From the NCBI GenBank assembly GCA_036245525.1, contig BTPG01000001.1, positions 216,291,059-216,355,058 of the forward strand: 64,000 bases of DNA, given 5' to 3'. The notes under the pieces are model-generated. The model was given only the letters and a program-made list of their open reading frames with translations. It ran no database searches and was not told the DNA's origin. The translations under genes and the position numbers were made by a program. This document shows positions 20,182 to 30,912 of this stretch, one piece after another (within the stretch, counting starts at the first letter, position 1; each line of letters begins with the position of its first letter). The DNA comes from Semisulcospira habei (Eukaryota; Mollusca; Gastropoda; Semisulcospiridae).

Positions 20182-20601
20182 TGTTGCCAGCCTTCAGCGT
20201 GACGACAAGAAAGCTTCCCTTCAGACAGATTTACAGCGCATGCTCAAAGACACACTTGATCCAGCAGACTCCTCCCTGAAACACTCTGGGAACAACTGAA
20301 AACTGCTATTGTAAAATCTTTTGTGGAAGTCTTGGGCTTTGTTAGAAAGAGGAACAAAGACTGATTTGACAAAAACGACGTAGAGATCCAGGAACATCTA
20401 GCGAAAAAAAGAGCCGCCCACCAGGCCCACCTAGCCCAGCCTTCCTGCCCTGTAAAGAAGTCTGCCTTCCGCCTCATCTGCAGCAGTCTCCAGCTCAAGC
20501 TTAGAGAGCTCCAGAACGAGTGGTGGTCCAGACTCGCACGGAGGACCCAGCTTTGCGCTGACAACGGTGACTACAGGGGCTTCTACGAAGCACTGAAAGC
20601 A

Positions 20602-21749
20602 ATGTATGGCCCCAGGCACCTGGTACAAAGTCTCCTGCGAAGCGCTGATGGACAGGCACTCCTCACAGATAGTACGGCCATCTTGAACCGCTGGTCGGAA
20701 TACTTTCAGGACCTCTTCAGCGCTGAGCGCACTGTTCAAGAAACAGTCATCCTCCAAATCCCACACCTCCCACTAAAGGTTGAATTGGACGAACCGCCCA
20801 CCGCCGAAGAGACCCTCACAGCCATCCACCAGCTCAAGAGTGGCAAAGCAGCAGGCATTGACAGAATCCCGCCAGAGATCTGGAAACATGGAGGCCCAGC
20901 ACTGCACAACAATCTCCATGACCTCTTTCTCTGCTGCTGGGAGAAAGGAACACTACCAAATGATCTCCGTGATGCAGTCATCATCACCCTGTACAAGAAC
21001 AAAGGAGAGAAGTCTGCCTGTTCTAATTATTGTGGAATTACCCTGCTGTCCATTGTCGGAAAAATTCTTGCAAGGCTGCTCCTGAATCGGCTGGTACTTG
21101 CCATCGCTGAAGACCACCTCCCAGAAGGCCAGTGTGGCTTCAGAGCCAACAGGAGTACCACCGACATGGTCTTTGTGCTGAGACAGCTTCAGGAGAAGTG
21201 CCGCGAGCAGAACAAAGGGCTGTATGTAACGTTTGTCGACCTAACAAAAGCGTTCGACACTGTGAGCAGGCAAGGCATGTGGCAGATCCAAAGTTCCTCA
21301 GCATGATCGTCCAGCTCCACGAGGACCAGCAAGGCCAGGTCAGACTCAACAGTGACCTCTCAGAACCATTCCCTATTCTCAACGGCGTGAAGCAGGGCTG
21401 CGTGCTGGTACCGACCCTCCTCACCATCTTCTTTAGCATGATGTTGAAGCAGGCCACAGTGGACCTCGACGATGACGACGCAGTGTATATCAGGTATCGT
21501 CTCGATGGCAGCCTGTTCAACCTCAGACGACTGCAGGCCCACAGCAAAACCCTAGACCGACTGATTCGTGAGCTGCTCTTTGCTGATGACGCTGCCCTCG
21601 TTGCACACACAGAGAGAGCCCTGCAGCGCATCACGTCCTGCGTCGCAGATGCTGCCCAGCTCTTTGAACTCGAGGTCAGTCTGAAAAGACAGAGGTCCTT
21701 CATCAGCCGGCACCTAAGGAAGAGCATCGCCCTCCCCACATCACCATAG
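20602..21749 (+). pseudogene. LINE-B reverse transcriptase, frameshifted
   Basis: The first block (20,602-21,306) has KSGKAAGIDRIPPEIWK, ITLYKNKGEK, GFRANRSTTDMVF and VDLTKAFDTVS with the first catalytic Asp. After a frameshift near 21,280 the second block has NGVKQGCVLVPTL and the catalytic LFADDAALV. The frame ends at 21,749, just before the segment that is expanded 39-fold in copy 1. Closely comparable to copy 1 at the family level but with different lesions. Confidence 0.8.
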
Positions 21750-22539
21750 GCGAGTCCGAACTGAAGTCTGTACACCAGTTTACCTACCTTGGCTGCATCA
21801 TCACGTCAGACGCGAAACTAGACAAGGAGCTGGACAACAGGCTGGCAAAAGCGAACAGTGCTTTCGGGCGACTTTTCAAGCGGGTGTGGCACAATAACAG
21901 CTGAAAAAAAGCACCAAGATCAGCGTGTACAGAGCTGTCGTCCTCACCACCCTGCTGTATGGTTCCGAGTCCTGGGCCCTCTACCGCAGCCAACTACGAC
22001 TCCTCGAACGCTTTCACCAGCGCTGCCTGCGTACCATCCTCAGCATTCACTGGAGTGACTATGTCACCAATGTCGAGGTCCTTGAACAGGCGGAAACTGT
22101 GAGCATCGAGGTTTTGCTGCTGCGGACACAGCTTCGCTGGGTAGGACACGTCTCCAGGATGGAGGATCATCGACTACTCAAGATCACTCTGTTCGGCGAG
22201 GTCGCCACTGGACACCGAGACAGAGGGGCACCAAAGAAGAGATACAAAGACGGTCTCAAGAAGTCACTTAGTGCCTGCCAAATCGACCACCACCAGTTGT
22301 CTTCGCTTGCTGCGGACCGCGACACCTGGCGCTCCACCATTTACAAGGCAGCCGTCTCCTTTGAGGACTCTCGCAGAGCTAACCTTAAGGACAAGCGGCT
22401 CAGGAGAAAAAAGAGAGTTGTCGTAACTCAGAACCCTGACCAGACCTTCCCCTGCAGCCACTGTGGTCGAACCTGCCTGTCCCGGATTGGCCTCCGCAGC
22501 CACGAACATGCTTGCAGACGACGTGGGCAAGCCCTATAG
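21750..22539 (+). pseudogene. LINE-B C-terminal domain with CCHH finger
   Basis: Contains the single-copy HQFTYLGCIITSDAKLD segment, a stop near 21,901, then YGSESWALY, RWVGHVSRMEDHR and the terminal finger CSHCGRTCLSRIGLRSH before the stop at 22,539. Confidence 0.8.
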
Positions 22540-22606
22540 AATCTTCGTTCGCGAAGTCAAGCCAAGAGTGACATTGACCCGAAGCAATGCTGGCGCTTGA
22601 GAGCTA

Positions 22607-23170
22607 AGGGGCTGGGCGCACGCTACGATAATTTGCGACCGGCAATGTGTGGTAAGCAACAATGTGCCTCCTGCCACATCGGCTTTGTGGCACACGTTTC
22701 AATGTGCAAGCAATGTGTTTGTACCGACTGACCTGCCATTACCATATATGGAACAGCTCTCACGCGCGCGGTTGAAATATTCGGAGCTGCCGGAGTCCCA
22801 CATGCATGGGAACTCTCGGACAAGGTTGGTCAATTAACTCACTGGAGACGTGCCGCATACGGATACGCGACTATTCGCAGCGTTTCCGCATGCTGCGTGT
22901 CTCCAATGAGTTAACAGTCTCAAAGCCGTCGTTCAGCTTCTCCGCCATTTTTTCGGACTCGGAAGAGTGAAGAAACGGGAAGTGGTGCAAGGACACCGCT
23001 GATTGGCTGAGAGGCGGCAACATTGCTCCAGCCTTGCGGGCTACCACAAATAAATAGACTCGGATTGTATCGGGTGGCAATTTGTGGCGGCAATATTGTA
23101 GGCGCCCCGCAATGTGGCAGCAACATTGCCGCCACAAAATTGCGCCCGGCAGCGTGGGCCCAGCTTCTGA
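22607..23170. mobile_element. possible DNA-transposon relic with imperfect terminal repeats
   Basis: The left end (GCTGGGCGCACGCTACG, then AATTTGCGACCGGCAATGTG) resembles the complement of the right end (GCTGGGCCCACGCTGCC, then GCAATTTTGTGGCGGCAATG). An internal inverted repeat lies at 23,078-23,150. A TH3 element is nested at 22,834. The boundary call is weak. Confidence 0.35.
22834..22914. mobile_element. TH3 hairpin element
   Basis: TTAACTCACTGGAGACG to CGTGTCTCCAATGAGTTAA, 81 bp, inverted arms (CGTGCCGCATACGGATACGCG and partial complement). Same length as the copy at 15,396. Confidence 0.8.
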
Positions 23171-23365
23171 GGACACTGACGCGCGGCGTGAAAACACATA
23201 GCTGTGTTCTGAATGGACATTGTCTGTGAACGATGAATGCACACCTGTCTGATGAATGCACACCTGTCTTCTCATGAAAAATACCCATCTCATAATGAAC
23301 AGTTCTGCGTGAGGCGACAAGCCGACCAGGCACGAACCTGCATCTGTCATGATCTTATCATGATA

Positions 23366-23576
23366 TTAACCCCATTACCGCCAACAGACGCAGATTGTGT
23401 GCCTAAACACATTTTTGTTTTTAATGCGACGCCAGTGATAATGGATAGTGGATACAAAGTGGTTTCAGCAGAGAGGCATACATCTTCATGAGTCCTCGCC
23501 ACTGCGGGGGCCCATGAGGATATATGTCTCGTGGAAAGGGACCGTGCTCACTGTTGCTCGGCAGTAAAGGGATTAA
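23366..23576. mobile_element. TH1 hairpin element, decayed hairpin
   Basis: TTAACCCCATTACCGCC at the left, GCAGTAAAGGGATTAA at the right; hairpin at 23,470-23,532 with several mismatches. Its right TTAA is the left TTAA of the next TH3. Confidence 0.75.
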
Positions 23577-23652
23577 CTCATTCGCGGCCAGCTATATCCG
23601 GAAGCGCGGCATAAGCCGGGTATCAGGATGCGGCTTGCCGCGAACGAGTTAA
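23573..23652. mobile_element. TH3 hairpin element abutting TH1
   Basis: TTAACTCATTCGCGGCCAGC to CCGCGAACGAGTTAA, 80 bp. It shares TTAA 23,573-23,576 with the preceding TH1. Confidence 0.8.
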
Positions 23653-23811
23653 TACGAAATGGACATTAATTTTCTTTGCGTGGACATCGTATCTACGGCG
23701 TTTGTCCGACTCTTTATCTGTTTAAGTAATGGAGACCGGAAGTGGGGGAAGGGGGAGGGGAGTTGGGTGTTAGTCGTGGGGGGTATTTTTTATAGTCGTT
23801 ATACGTGATTA

Positions 23812-24017
23812 GCTAACTGTTGACTGCCTTTTATCCTGATTCTGGGTAAGTGGATGTAAGGTGATGGAAAGGGATGGGGTGGTTGAAAGTAGTGTATAAT
23901 TGTGCGCGTGTCTGAGAGAGAGGGTGTGCTGTTGTGAATGCGCAGTGAGTCCAGTGTTTTCCTGGAGAACAGCGCTATACAAGAACTATTCATTATTATT
24001 ATTATTATTATTATTAT
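23812..24017 (+). mobile_element. LINE-C copy 2, 3' UTR only
   Basis: Contains one copy of the 92-bp segment that is 12-13-fold in copy 1, then the same 3' end (CAGCGCTATACAAGAACTA) and ATT tail (23,993-24,017). Confidence 0.85.
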
Positions 24018-24054
24018 AGTAATTCGTGAAACCGCTTCGTGTTCCGTGATTCGT

Positions 24055-24222
24055 GAAAATAGTGTCTCAAAATGATAGCAGTGATCGTACCTGTGAGGCT
24101 GAGACTGTTTTTCGTGATATTAAGCCCGCCATTGGTGCCTATATATCACGTGAGTGGCAGACCGAGTGGGACAAGGAAGAGGCTAACAGGCTCCGTGAAC
24201 CTCTTCCTACAGTGTCCGACAG
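24055..24222 (+). pseudogene. LINE-D RNase H region, left part
   Basis: Translates to an RNase H-like C-terminal segment (RDIKPAIGAYISREWQTEWD, then RLREPLPTVSDS), found in LINEs of the Jockey/I group. It is cut at 24,222 by the LTR retrotransposon. The last bases are the first copy of the 44-bp array that continues at 32,606. Confidence 0.65.
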
Positions 24223-25910
24223 TGTCACGACACGCTTGACGGAGTCAGGGCGCCGTGGACAATGTGAGTGCTAACACTCGAGAAGCCCACCCACTCTAAA
24301 TAAATAACAACGCCAGTGATAAACAACAACAAATCTTTTATTACCCACTCTTACTCTAACCCCCACCCCAACCCACTAACGCCCCACACACTCACACATA
24401 CCCACGCATGCACTCATAACGTATTAACACTTAAAAAAGATTAACATATAAAAAATGACTAACAAGTGAAAATGACTAACAGGTGAAAATGACTAACAGG
24501 TGAAAATGACTAATATGGCCAACGGCTATACAAGGCGGGTAACTTTGTCTCTGTACAGTGTCCTCTGTCCCACACTAGACAGGGTGGCTCGTAACGTAAG
24601 AGTACTACCCATACACCACAGAGCACCGTAGCCGCGCTTGCCCACGCACGCCTGTGACCGACGCGCAGAACGTAGGATCCGCCCGCTGTAGCCCAACGTC
24701 AAAGTACTTGTCCAACAGGACTGGCTAGCGAAGGCGTTCCCGCTCCCGATGATGCGTCACCGTTGGTCATGGAAGATGAAGAGATCGAAGGACGAAATCT
24801 TCGAAGCCAGTGCACTGTAAAAGGGCGCATTGTCAGTCAAAGTGCCAACACAGTTAATTCTGGCCTATTTGACACGCATCTACTCACAAACCACGTGAGT
24901 TGTGTCTCGTCTCACCCTAATACCCGCCTTGGCCATATTAAATATACAATCATGGATATGAAAGCTTCCTATGTACATTCAACATTCACCAGGTCTGCAC
25001 TATTCCATCACACTAACATTAAGCTAGCACAACCACTTTTGTATAATAACATTGCCACTGCTAAAACCAACATTATCAAAATATCCACATGTACATACAA
25101 CGATATGAAATAATCACCAGCAACCACCCAACGTGACAATCTTATTACGTTGCATCTAGGACTTAATACAAATATATTTGAAAGGATACCCACTTTAATT
25201 CAATTTAACAACATGGCCCTTTAAATATACTGATACTCGGCGACAGCCGAACATAAACTAAATCCGACACCCACCACATTACAACCCAACCTAAAAAACA
25301 TGGTTAAAGACTCGATTAAAACATCACTAAAAAACTAGACGAACATACCCTTCCGAACCTATGTACACATTCAAACACCCGAGAGCACAGCAGCTAACTG
25401 AGGAAATGGCATGAACGTTTACCTGTCACTGGTGAGTCCTCCGGCAGGACGAGACAAACAGGACGAACACTGACGAACCGGAGGGGTCTTCTGCTGAGCA
25501 GCAGCCGTGGTCGCTAGTCTCTTGGACACCCACACCCAGGAACACTGGCCGTGGTCTTGCAGGGAGGGTAAAACAACCCTCACACAGCTTGTCAAGGGCT
25601 CCAAACGAGGCCGCACCCTGACCCAGACTCTCACTTCGCTGGCTAACTCCGCTGACTGTAATATCCCTCTGCTACCTCGCAGTTTAACTTTACTCTGAAC
25701 ACTGTTCGATTAAAGCTACTTGGCTAAAGCGTGCAACCGCTGTAATCGCTCACTGTTAAGCTTGCTGCACGGGCTTTACGATTACGCTCACACTACATTT
25801 ATTAACTTCCCTAAACTAAGGCTATTTACAGAAGTCGGCGACCTACACTTATTGACAAAAAAACGACTTGGCAAAAAAATAAAACAACATGTCACATCCG
25901 TTACGTGACA
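24223..25910 (-). repeat. 3' LTR (element orientation), 1,688 bp
   Basis: On the minus strand starts TGTCACGTAACGGATGTGAC and ends GTGTCGTGACA. It has an AATAAA on the minus strand (24,337-24,342) and a four-copy 16-bp repeat (AATGACTAACAGGTGA) at 24,452-24,513. Small open frames in it occur identically in both LTRs and show no recognisable domain. Confidence 0.93.
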
Positions 25911-25925
25911 TACCCCCCTCCCAGA
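25911..25925 (-). promoter_or_regulatory. polypurine tract
   Basis: Immediately inside the 3' LTR the minus strand reads GGGAGGGGGGGTA, the expected plus-strand primer site for reverse transcription. Confidence 0.75.
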
Positions 25926-25986
25926 TCAAACACCCTGGTTTGATTCCTATATGACTGTCCCATTACTGCTTCCACATTTACGGTTT

Positions 25987-27866
25987 CTACCACCCTGTTA
26001 TACTCAAAAAGTCAGCAGGAACATTTACTTTACCGGCTATGCTTTCTACTCTAATGGAAAATGGCTGCAACTGCAAAGCCCACCTCATCAGTCGACTGTT
26101 TGTGGATTTAGCTTGTTGCAAGTACTGCAATGGTCTATGGTCTGTTTGTACGACGAATGTCCTACCATACAGATACTGACGGAATTTTTGAATTCCCCAC
26201 ACGATTGCAAGACACTCCTTTTCGATGGTGGAGTAGTTACGCTCTGCTTTGGATAGTTTCTTGCTCGCGCATGCAACAGGCTGTAAACCGTTACCATGGT
26301 CCTGACACAATACGGCTCCTACACCCCCTTCGGACGCATCTGTCTGCAACACGAAGAGACGATCGAAGTCTGGCAATGAGCACACAGGACCTGAACACAG
26401 TCGCGCCTTCAGCGTCTCAAATGCTGTCTCACATGCATCGTTCCAACCGATCTGTCCAGTCTTTCCTCCCTTGGTTAGGTCGGTTAGTGGGGCTGCTATG
26501 GCCGCAAAGTTAGGAACGAACCGGCGGTAATAATTTGCCAACCCAAGAAACGATCTGACTTGTTTCTTTGTTTGTGGTCGCGGCGCGTCTTTTATCCGCT
26601 GCATCTTGTCTCCCTCTGGTTTTATCTGACCTTTACCCACTGTATGCCCCAGATATTCCAACTGCTTGAACCCCAAGTAACACTTTGTAGGTCTGGCCGC
26701 CAACTGGACCTCTCTTAACCTACCAAAGAGCTGGGCAATACACTGTAAGTGACGCTCTTTAGTGGAGGAAGCAATCATGACATCGTCCATGAAATTGCTA
26801 ACTTCTGTCAATCGCAAAGGTTCTAGTAACCTCCTCATCATTCGGGAAAAGATTGCCCCTGCCGTCTTTAACCCGAAAGGCATTACCTTCCACTGAAATT
26901 GCCCTGCCGGTGTGGTGAAGGCAGTTTTCGGTTTGTCGCCCTCTAACATGGGTACCTGCCAGTAGCTTTTAGCTAGGTCTAACTTACTCAAGTACTTAGC
27001 CTTGGACAGTAAGGAAAATAGGTACTCCACGTCAGGCATTGGTTCAGCATCGAACACGACCTTTTGATTCAGTTTCCTAAAATCCACACAAAACCTAACA
27101 GTGCCATCTTTCTTCTTCACCAAGACGATCGGTGAGCTGTATGGGGAATTGGCTCTCTCGATTACTCCCATCTCTAGCATAGCATCCACTTCGGCTTTGA
27201 CTACCTCTAGTTGAGAATGAGGTAGAGGATATTGCTTCGTTCTCACCGGCACTTCATCAGTCAAGTGGATTTCACATGAGTCTAGTGTCGTCCTCAACGG
27301 ATAATCTGTCAAAATATCCTTAAACTGGACAGTCAGAGCTTCTACACTAGAATGGATCTCTGGACAGTTAGGATCAAGATGGATGTCAGAGGGTCCTTCA
27401 GACGCTACTAAAGGAATGGTAGGTACTTCCTTTACCACCACGAATGCCTCTCCCCCCTCATCTTCGTCCTCCTCATCTATCACTACTGTAGCTACTGACA
27501 CTCGTTCTTGGAACTTTTTCAACAGATTTGCATGGTACAGTTTATTTTTACTGCCCACCCGTACCCTGTAGTCACACTCTCCGACTCTCTCTAGAACTTC
27601 GAATGATCCCTGCCAAGCCATCTCCAGCTTGTGTTTAACTGGAAGTAACAACAAAACCTTGTCTCCTGCATTAAAACTGCGTGGTTTGGCTCTGCGGTCA
27701 AAGTGCTGTTTCTGCTTTTTCGAAGCTAGCTTCAAATTCTGTTGCGCTAACCTGCACGTCTCTTCAATGCGATTCCGTAAATCTACTACGTACTGGCTTG
27801 CATCTCTCACCTCTTCTCCCATCTGCTCTTTCGTCCACAGATCCCGTAGAACTGACATGGGCCCCC
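25987..27866 (-). CDS. pol: Gypsy integrase C-terminus, reverse transcriptase and RNase H
   Basis: In the frame that is open to 27,972, residues from ~36 are real. First comes an integrase C-terminal GPY/F-like domain (AGDKVLLLLPVKHKLEMAWQ at ~102-121, YHANLLKKF at 146). RT follows from ~245: LDLAKSYWQV (first catalytic Asp at 332), PFGLKTAGAIFSRMM and the catalytic FMDD at 394-397. RNase H follows, with TDASEGG (Asp 545), TIEKECLAI (Glu 584) and TDHRPLQYL (Asp 611), ending ADFLS then stop. All catalytic residues are present. It makes the DNA copy of the element. The frame joins the upstream Gag-PR-IN frame only through a frameshift at a G/C run near 27,862-27,869, so as sequenced it has no start codon of its own in the proper frame. 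Confidence 0.88.
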
Positions 27867-29921
27867 TAGTACAGTCTTGCCGTACAATAACTCGAACGGC
27901 GCGAACCCCGTCGATTCCTGAGGAACCTCCCTGTACGCAAACAGCAATGAGGGGATGTATCTGTCCCAACATCGAGGTTGCTCGCTAGCTAACTTCTTCA
28001 ACATGGACACCAAGGTACCGTTGAAACGTTCGACTAGGCCATTTGCCTGCGGATGGTAAGGAGTAGTACACTTGCCTTGGATGCACAGCAAACGGTTGAC
28101 TTCAGACATCACTTGTGAAGTGAACTGGGACCCTTGGTCGGTGAGTACCTCCCTCGGAATCCCCACCCTAGACCAGATTTCTAACAATGCCTCAGCGACC
28201 CTTTCTGCTTCGATCCCCTTTAAAGGTACTGCCTCGGGGTATCGAGTGGCGTAATCGACGGTCACGAGAATGAATCGGTTTCCTCTGTCGGAAGCTGGAG
28301 CAATAGGCCCCACAATGTCTACCGCTACTCTCTGAAATGGTTCTTCTACTAACGGAAGCTGTTGCATAGGAACCCGTGGTACTCTCCCTCTTGGTACTAC
28401 TTTCTGACATTGTTCGCATGACTCACAGTACCTGCGAACTTGAGCACACAGCCCCGGCCAATAGAAAGTACCCCAAATGCGTTCCCGGGTTCTCTTGCCT
28501 CCCAAATGCCCTCCCATCGGTGGGTCATGCGCTAAACGCATTACAGTCTCCCTCAAAGGCTTCGGGACAACTAACTGGGACATTTGGCTGCCTCCTTTGC
28601 TATAGACCCGATACAGAATTCCCTTCCTCCTGCGAAATTCTATCAGACTTTTCCCTGACGGAATTGCTCGGCCCTCTTCGGCCAACTTCCTAGCGCGAGC
28701 TAGAGTTTCGTCCTGGTTTTGCCACTCTATCAGTTGGGCAGGAGTCACATCGAGATCGGCCTGCTTAACGACTTTAAGCGCGCTCTCTCCCTCCTTTTCC
28801 TTCTGAATCTGAGCTCGAGTTTGGACCGCTGCTGCCATAGCACACTCACTGGCATCGATGGATACGGGACTACGTTTTCCGTCTGAAAAAGTCACCCACT
28901 TTCCTAGGATTGCGTCCGGTCCCATGCGCTCCATTACGATAAGTTCGATCGTCCCTCGCACGAATGGGGAATCGATTTCAACCCATGCAGTCGGATACTT
29001 ATCGGACTTAGTATGGTCGACGGGATTGACGTCGATGAACCGACCTGTTAAATCCCTGGGTTCTATCCACTTGGCGGCGATCGCACCCATATCTGCGCCG
29101 GTATCACGCATGATACGAACTTCTTCCCCCTGGGCTAATCCCTTACTCCACGGGTCGTAGGGCCGGATCGTCCGCGTCCCTACTGTCACAGGCTCTGTCA
29201 TTGCGGCTACTGTCTCAGGGGCAATGGTGACTTGGTTAACTGACGCCTTACTCTGACAGTTCCTTGCTAAGTGCCCTGGTTTGTTACACTTAAAACACAG
29301 CCGTTCACCAGTCCCCCTGCCTGAACTAGCTGGTTCTGCCCTATGTTCTACTTTGCCCTCAGGGGGTTTATTCGACCCTTTGTCCTTCTTGAACGGCGGA
29401 CGAATCGGCCCCCCACCCAATGGACGCGAGACTGCGCGTTTGGTGTCGATATGGAGCTGCGCTAGCTCCGCGGCCTCTTCACCATTCCTAGGACGTTTTT
29501 CCCTAACGAACTCAAGGTCTGCATTCATAATAGCATAAAGTTGCTCAGACAGAAACACGTCTAGCACTTGTTCTACGTCCTCTATGCTCTTATGGGCTAA
29601 AGTGAACCAACGCTTGACTGAGGTCTTTAACCTAACGAACAACTGGGGAAACGTTTCGGGACCTTCCTTTCTGGCTTCGCGAAACTGGCGTCTGTAATAT
29701 TCAGCGTCACGCCTAAATCTTCTCAGTAAGGTCTCCCTCACCACCTCAAAATCTTTCCCTTGCTCTACGGTCAGCCTAAGGTATGCATCACGGGCCTCCC
29801 CCTGCAATAGAGGTGCTAACCTGATCCCCCATACCTCTTTCGGCCACCCCTGGGTTTCGGCTACTCTCTCAAAGAGCTGAAGGTAAGATTCCACATCTTC
29901 CTTATCCTCTAACGGACGCAT
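27850..29921 (-). CDS. gag-pol: Gypsy Gag (SCAN-like), zinc knuckle, protease and integrase core
   Basis: Starts at the ATG at 29,921. Residues ~1-140 resemble a SCAN/capsid-like Gag domain (YLQLFERVAETQGWP, LLQGEARDAYL). The zinc knuckle is CFKCNKPGHLARNC (C209, C212, H217, C222). The aspartic protease has RDTGAD (273-275) and DAILG (336-340). The integrase zinc-binding part has H465/H472 and C502/C505. The catalytic core has D535 (VDIVGP), D595 (LTDQGSQF) and E631 (VERFNG), giving the expected D-D-35-E spacing. After ~residue 685 the frame is shifted and reads out to a stop at 27,807. Fifteen bases upstream in the same frame is a TAG ending the N-terminal Gag block. Confidence 0.9.
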
Positions 29922-29936
29922 CTTGAGCGAGTAATG

Positions 29937-30542
29937 CTAACTAGACTCCGTAACTGACTTCTTTTCCGATGCTGCTAACTGTAATCTAAGCCGCGTTTCG
30001 GCCGCGACGAGCTCTTCTTTCCGTGCTTGTTCCGCGGCAGCTAGCTCTTCTTTCCGTGCTTGTTCCGCGGCAGCTAGCTCTTCTTTCCGTGCTTGTTCCG
30101 CGGCAGCTAGCTTACGTTCGGTCAATGCTAAGTCATCCCTCCTAGCTTGCTCAGCCGCCTCACGGTCCATCTGGAACCGCCTCTCCAACGCCCTACGCTC
30201 TAGGTCACGTTCCCGTTTTTCTTCCTCTCTCCTAACTTCGGACAGGATGAACTGGGTTAGAGCTCCCCCACTAAGTCCTAGGCCCTCTCCTATTACTTTA
30301 TACTGCTCATATGGGTTTACTATCACCCCTAACCCCTCTTTACTTTCCTGATCCCTACTGGGTGTCAGTCCTGCTGCAGTGAGAGTACGGGTAAGGGTAC
30401 TCACCACCGTTTCCTTCCGAGAGGGAGTGGCCAAAGTGGCTCCTCTCTCTCCTGGACCCTCATCCCCTGCACCACCACCCTCGGACTCAGGGTCGTGCCC
30501 CGACGTGGCACGGGTGGCCCTGGTATCCCGTTTAGGGGGCAT
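29937..30542 (-). CDS. gag: Gypsy Gag N-terminal coiled-coil block
   Basis: I chose the ATG at 30,542 (MPPKRDTRATRA) rather than the one at 30,719, because the 59 residues between are hydrophobic and unlike Gag. The ~200-residue product has an acidic/polar N-terminus, then a long charged helix (EVRREEEKRERDLERRALE) predicted as a coiled coil. It includes three exact copies of an 11-residue unit (AAEQARKEEL type; 33-bp DNA repeat at ~30,005-30,110). It ends at TAG (29,937). The next Gag block is in the same frame 15 bases on, so the two may be one protein in other copies, either by stop readthrough or because this stop is a mutation. Confidence 0.75.
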   Translation of the reverse strand: MPPKRDTRATRATSGHDPESEGGGAGDEGPGERGATLATPSRKETVVSTLTRTLTAAGLTPSRDQESKEGLGVIVNPYEQYKVIGEGLGLSGGALTQFILSEVRREEEKRERDLERRALERRFQMDREAAEQARRDDLALTERKLAAAEQARKEELAAAEQARKEELAAAEQARKEELVAAETRLRLQLAASEKKSVTESS

Positions 30543-30890
30543 CCTGATGTGGGTGTCCCGGAGGCAGTGACGACAACTGCTCCCCAGCAGGACCCCTGAC
30601 AAGGATAAAACAAAACAAATAAATACACAGAATACAAACAACGAATAAGGACTAGACAGTGACAAGAGCCGAAGGGTCCTCACCACTCGGTACCTGAGTA
30701 ATGAGAGGCAACCACTCATGCCACCCCCCGTTTATGCGCACTGCACTCTCTGGCCGTGGCCCCTGGCGCAATACGCCCCCACTCCCGCCAACCGCCCGCT
30801 AAATCTTACTCGTACCACAACACGAACAAACGATCACTGGCGCACAAAAATACCCTAATCTACCTAATCCGTTACCTCCCCCTAATCCTT

Positions 30891-30908
30891 ATCCCACCGC
30901 TGCCACCA
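30891..30908 (-). promoter_or_regulatory. candidate primer binding site
   Basis: Four bases inside the 5' LTR the minus strand reads TGGTGGCAGCGGTGGGAT, starting with the TGG complementary to a tRNA CCA end. The tRNA species was not assigned. Confidence 0.65.
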
Positions 30909-30912
30909 AATA

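Larger units (their letters stand above)
18553..22580 (+). mobile_element. LINE-B copy 2, near full length
   Basis: Starts after an ATT tail with a ~770-bp 5' leader without long frames. The polyprotein then follows from 19,326 (endonuclease, linker, RT, C-terminal finger) and stops at 22,539. Several frameshifts and stops make it dead. The 3' end lies shortly after the stop, near 22,580, without a clear poly-A tail. Confidence 0.8.

Noticed and set aside
24763..25113. A 116-codon plus-strand gene in both LTRs
   Set aside because: Identical in the two LTRs because they are copies; no domain and opposite to element transcription.
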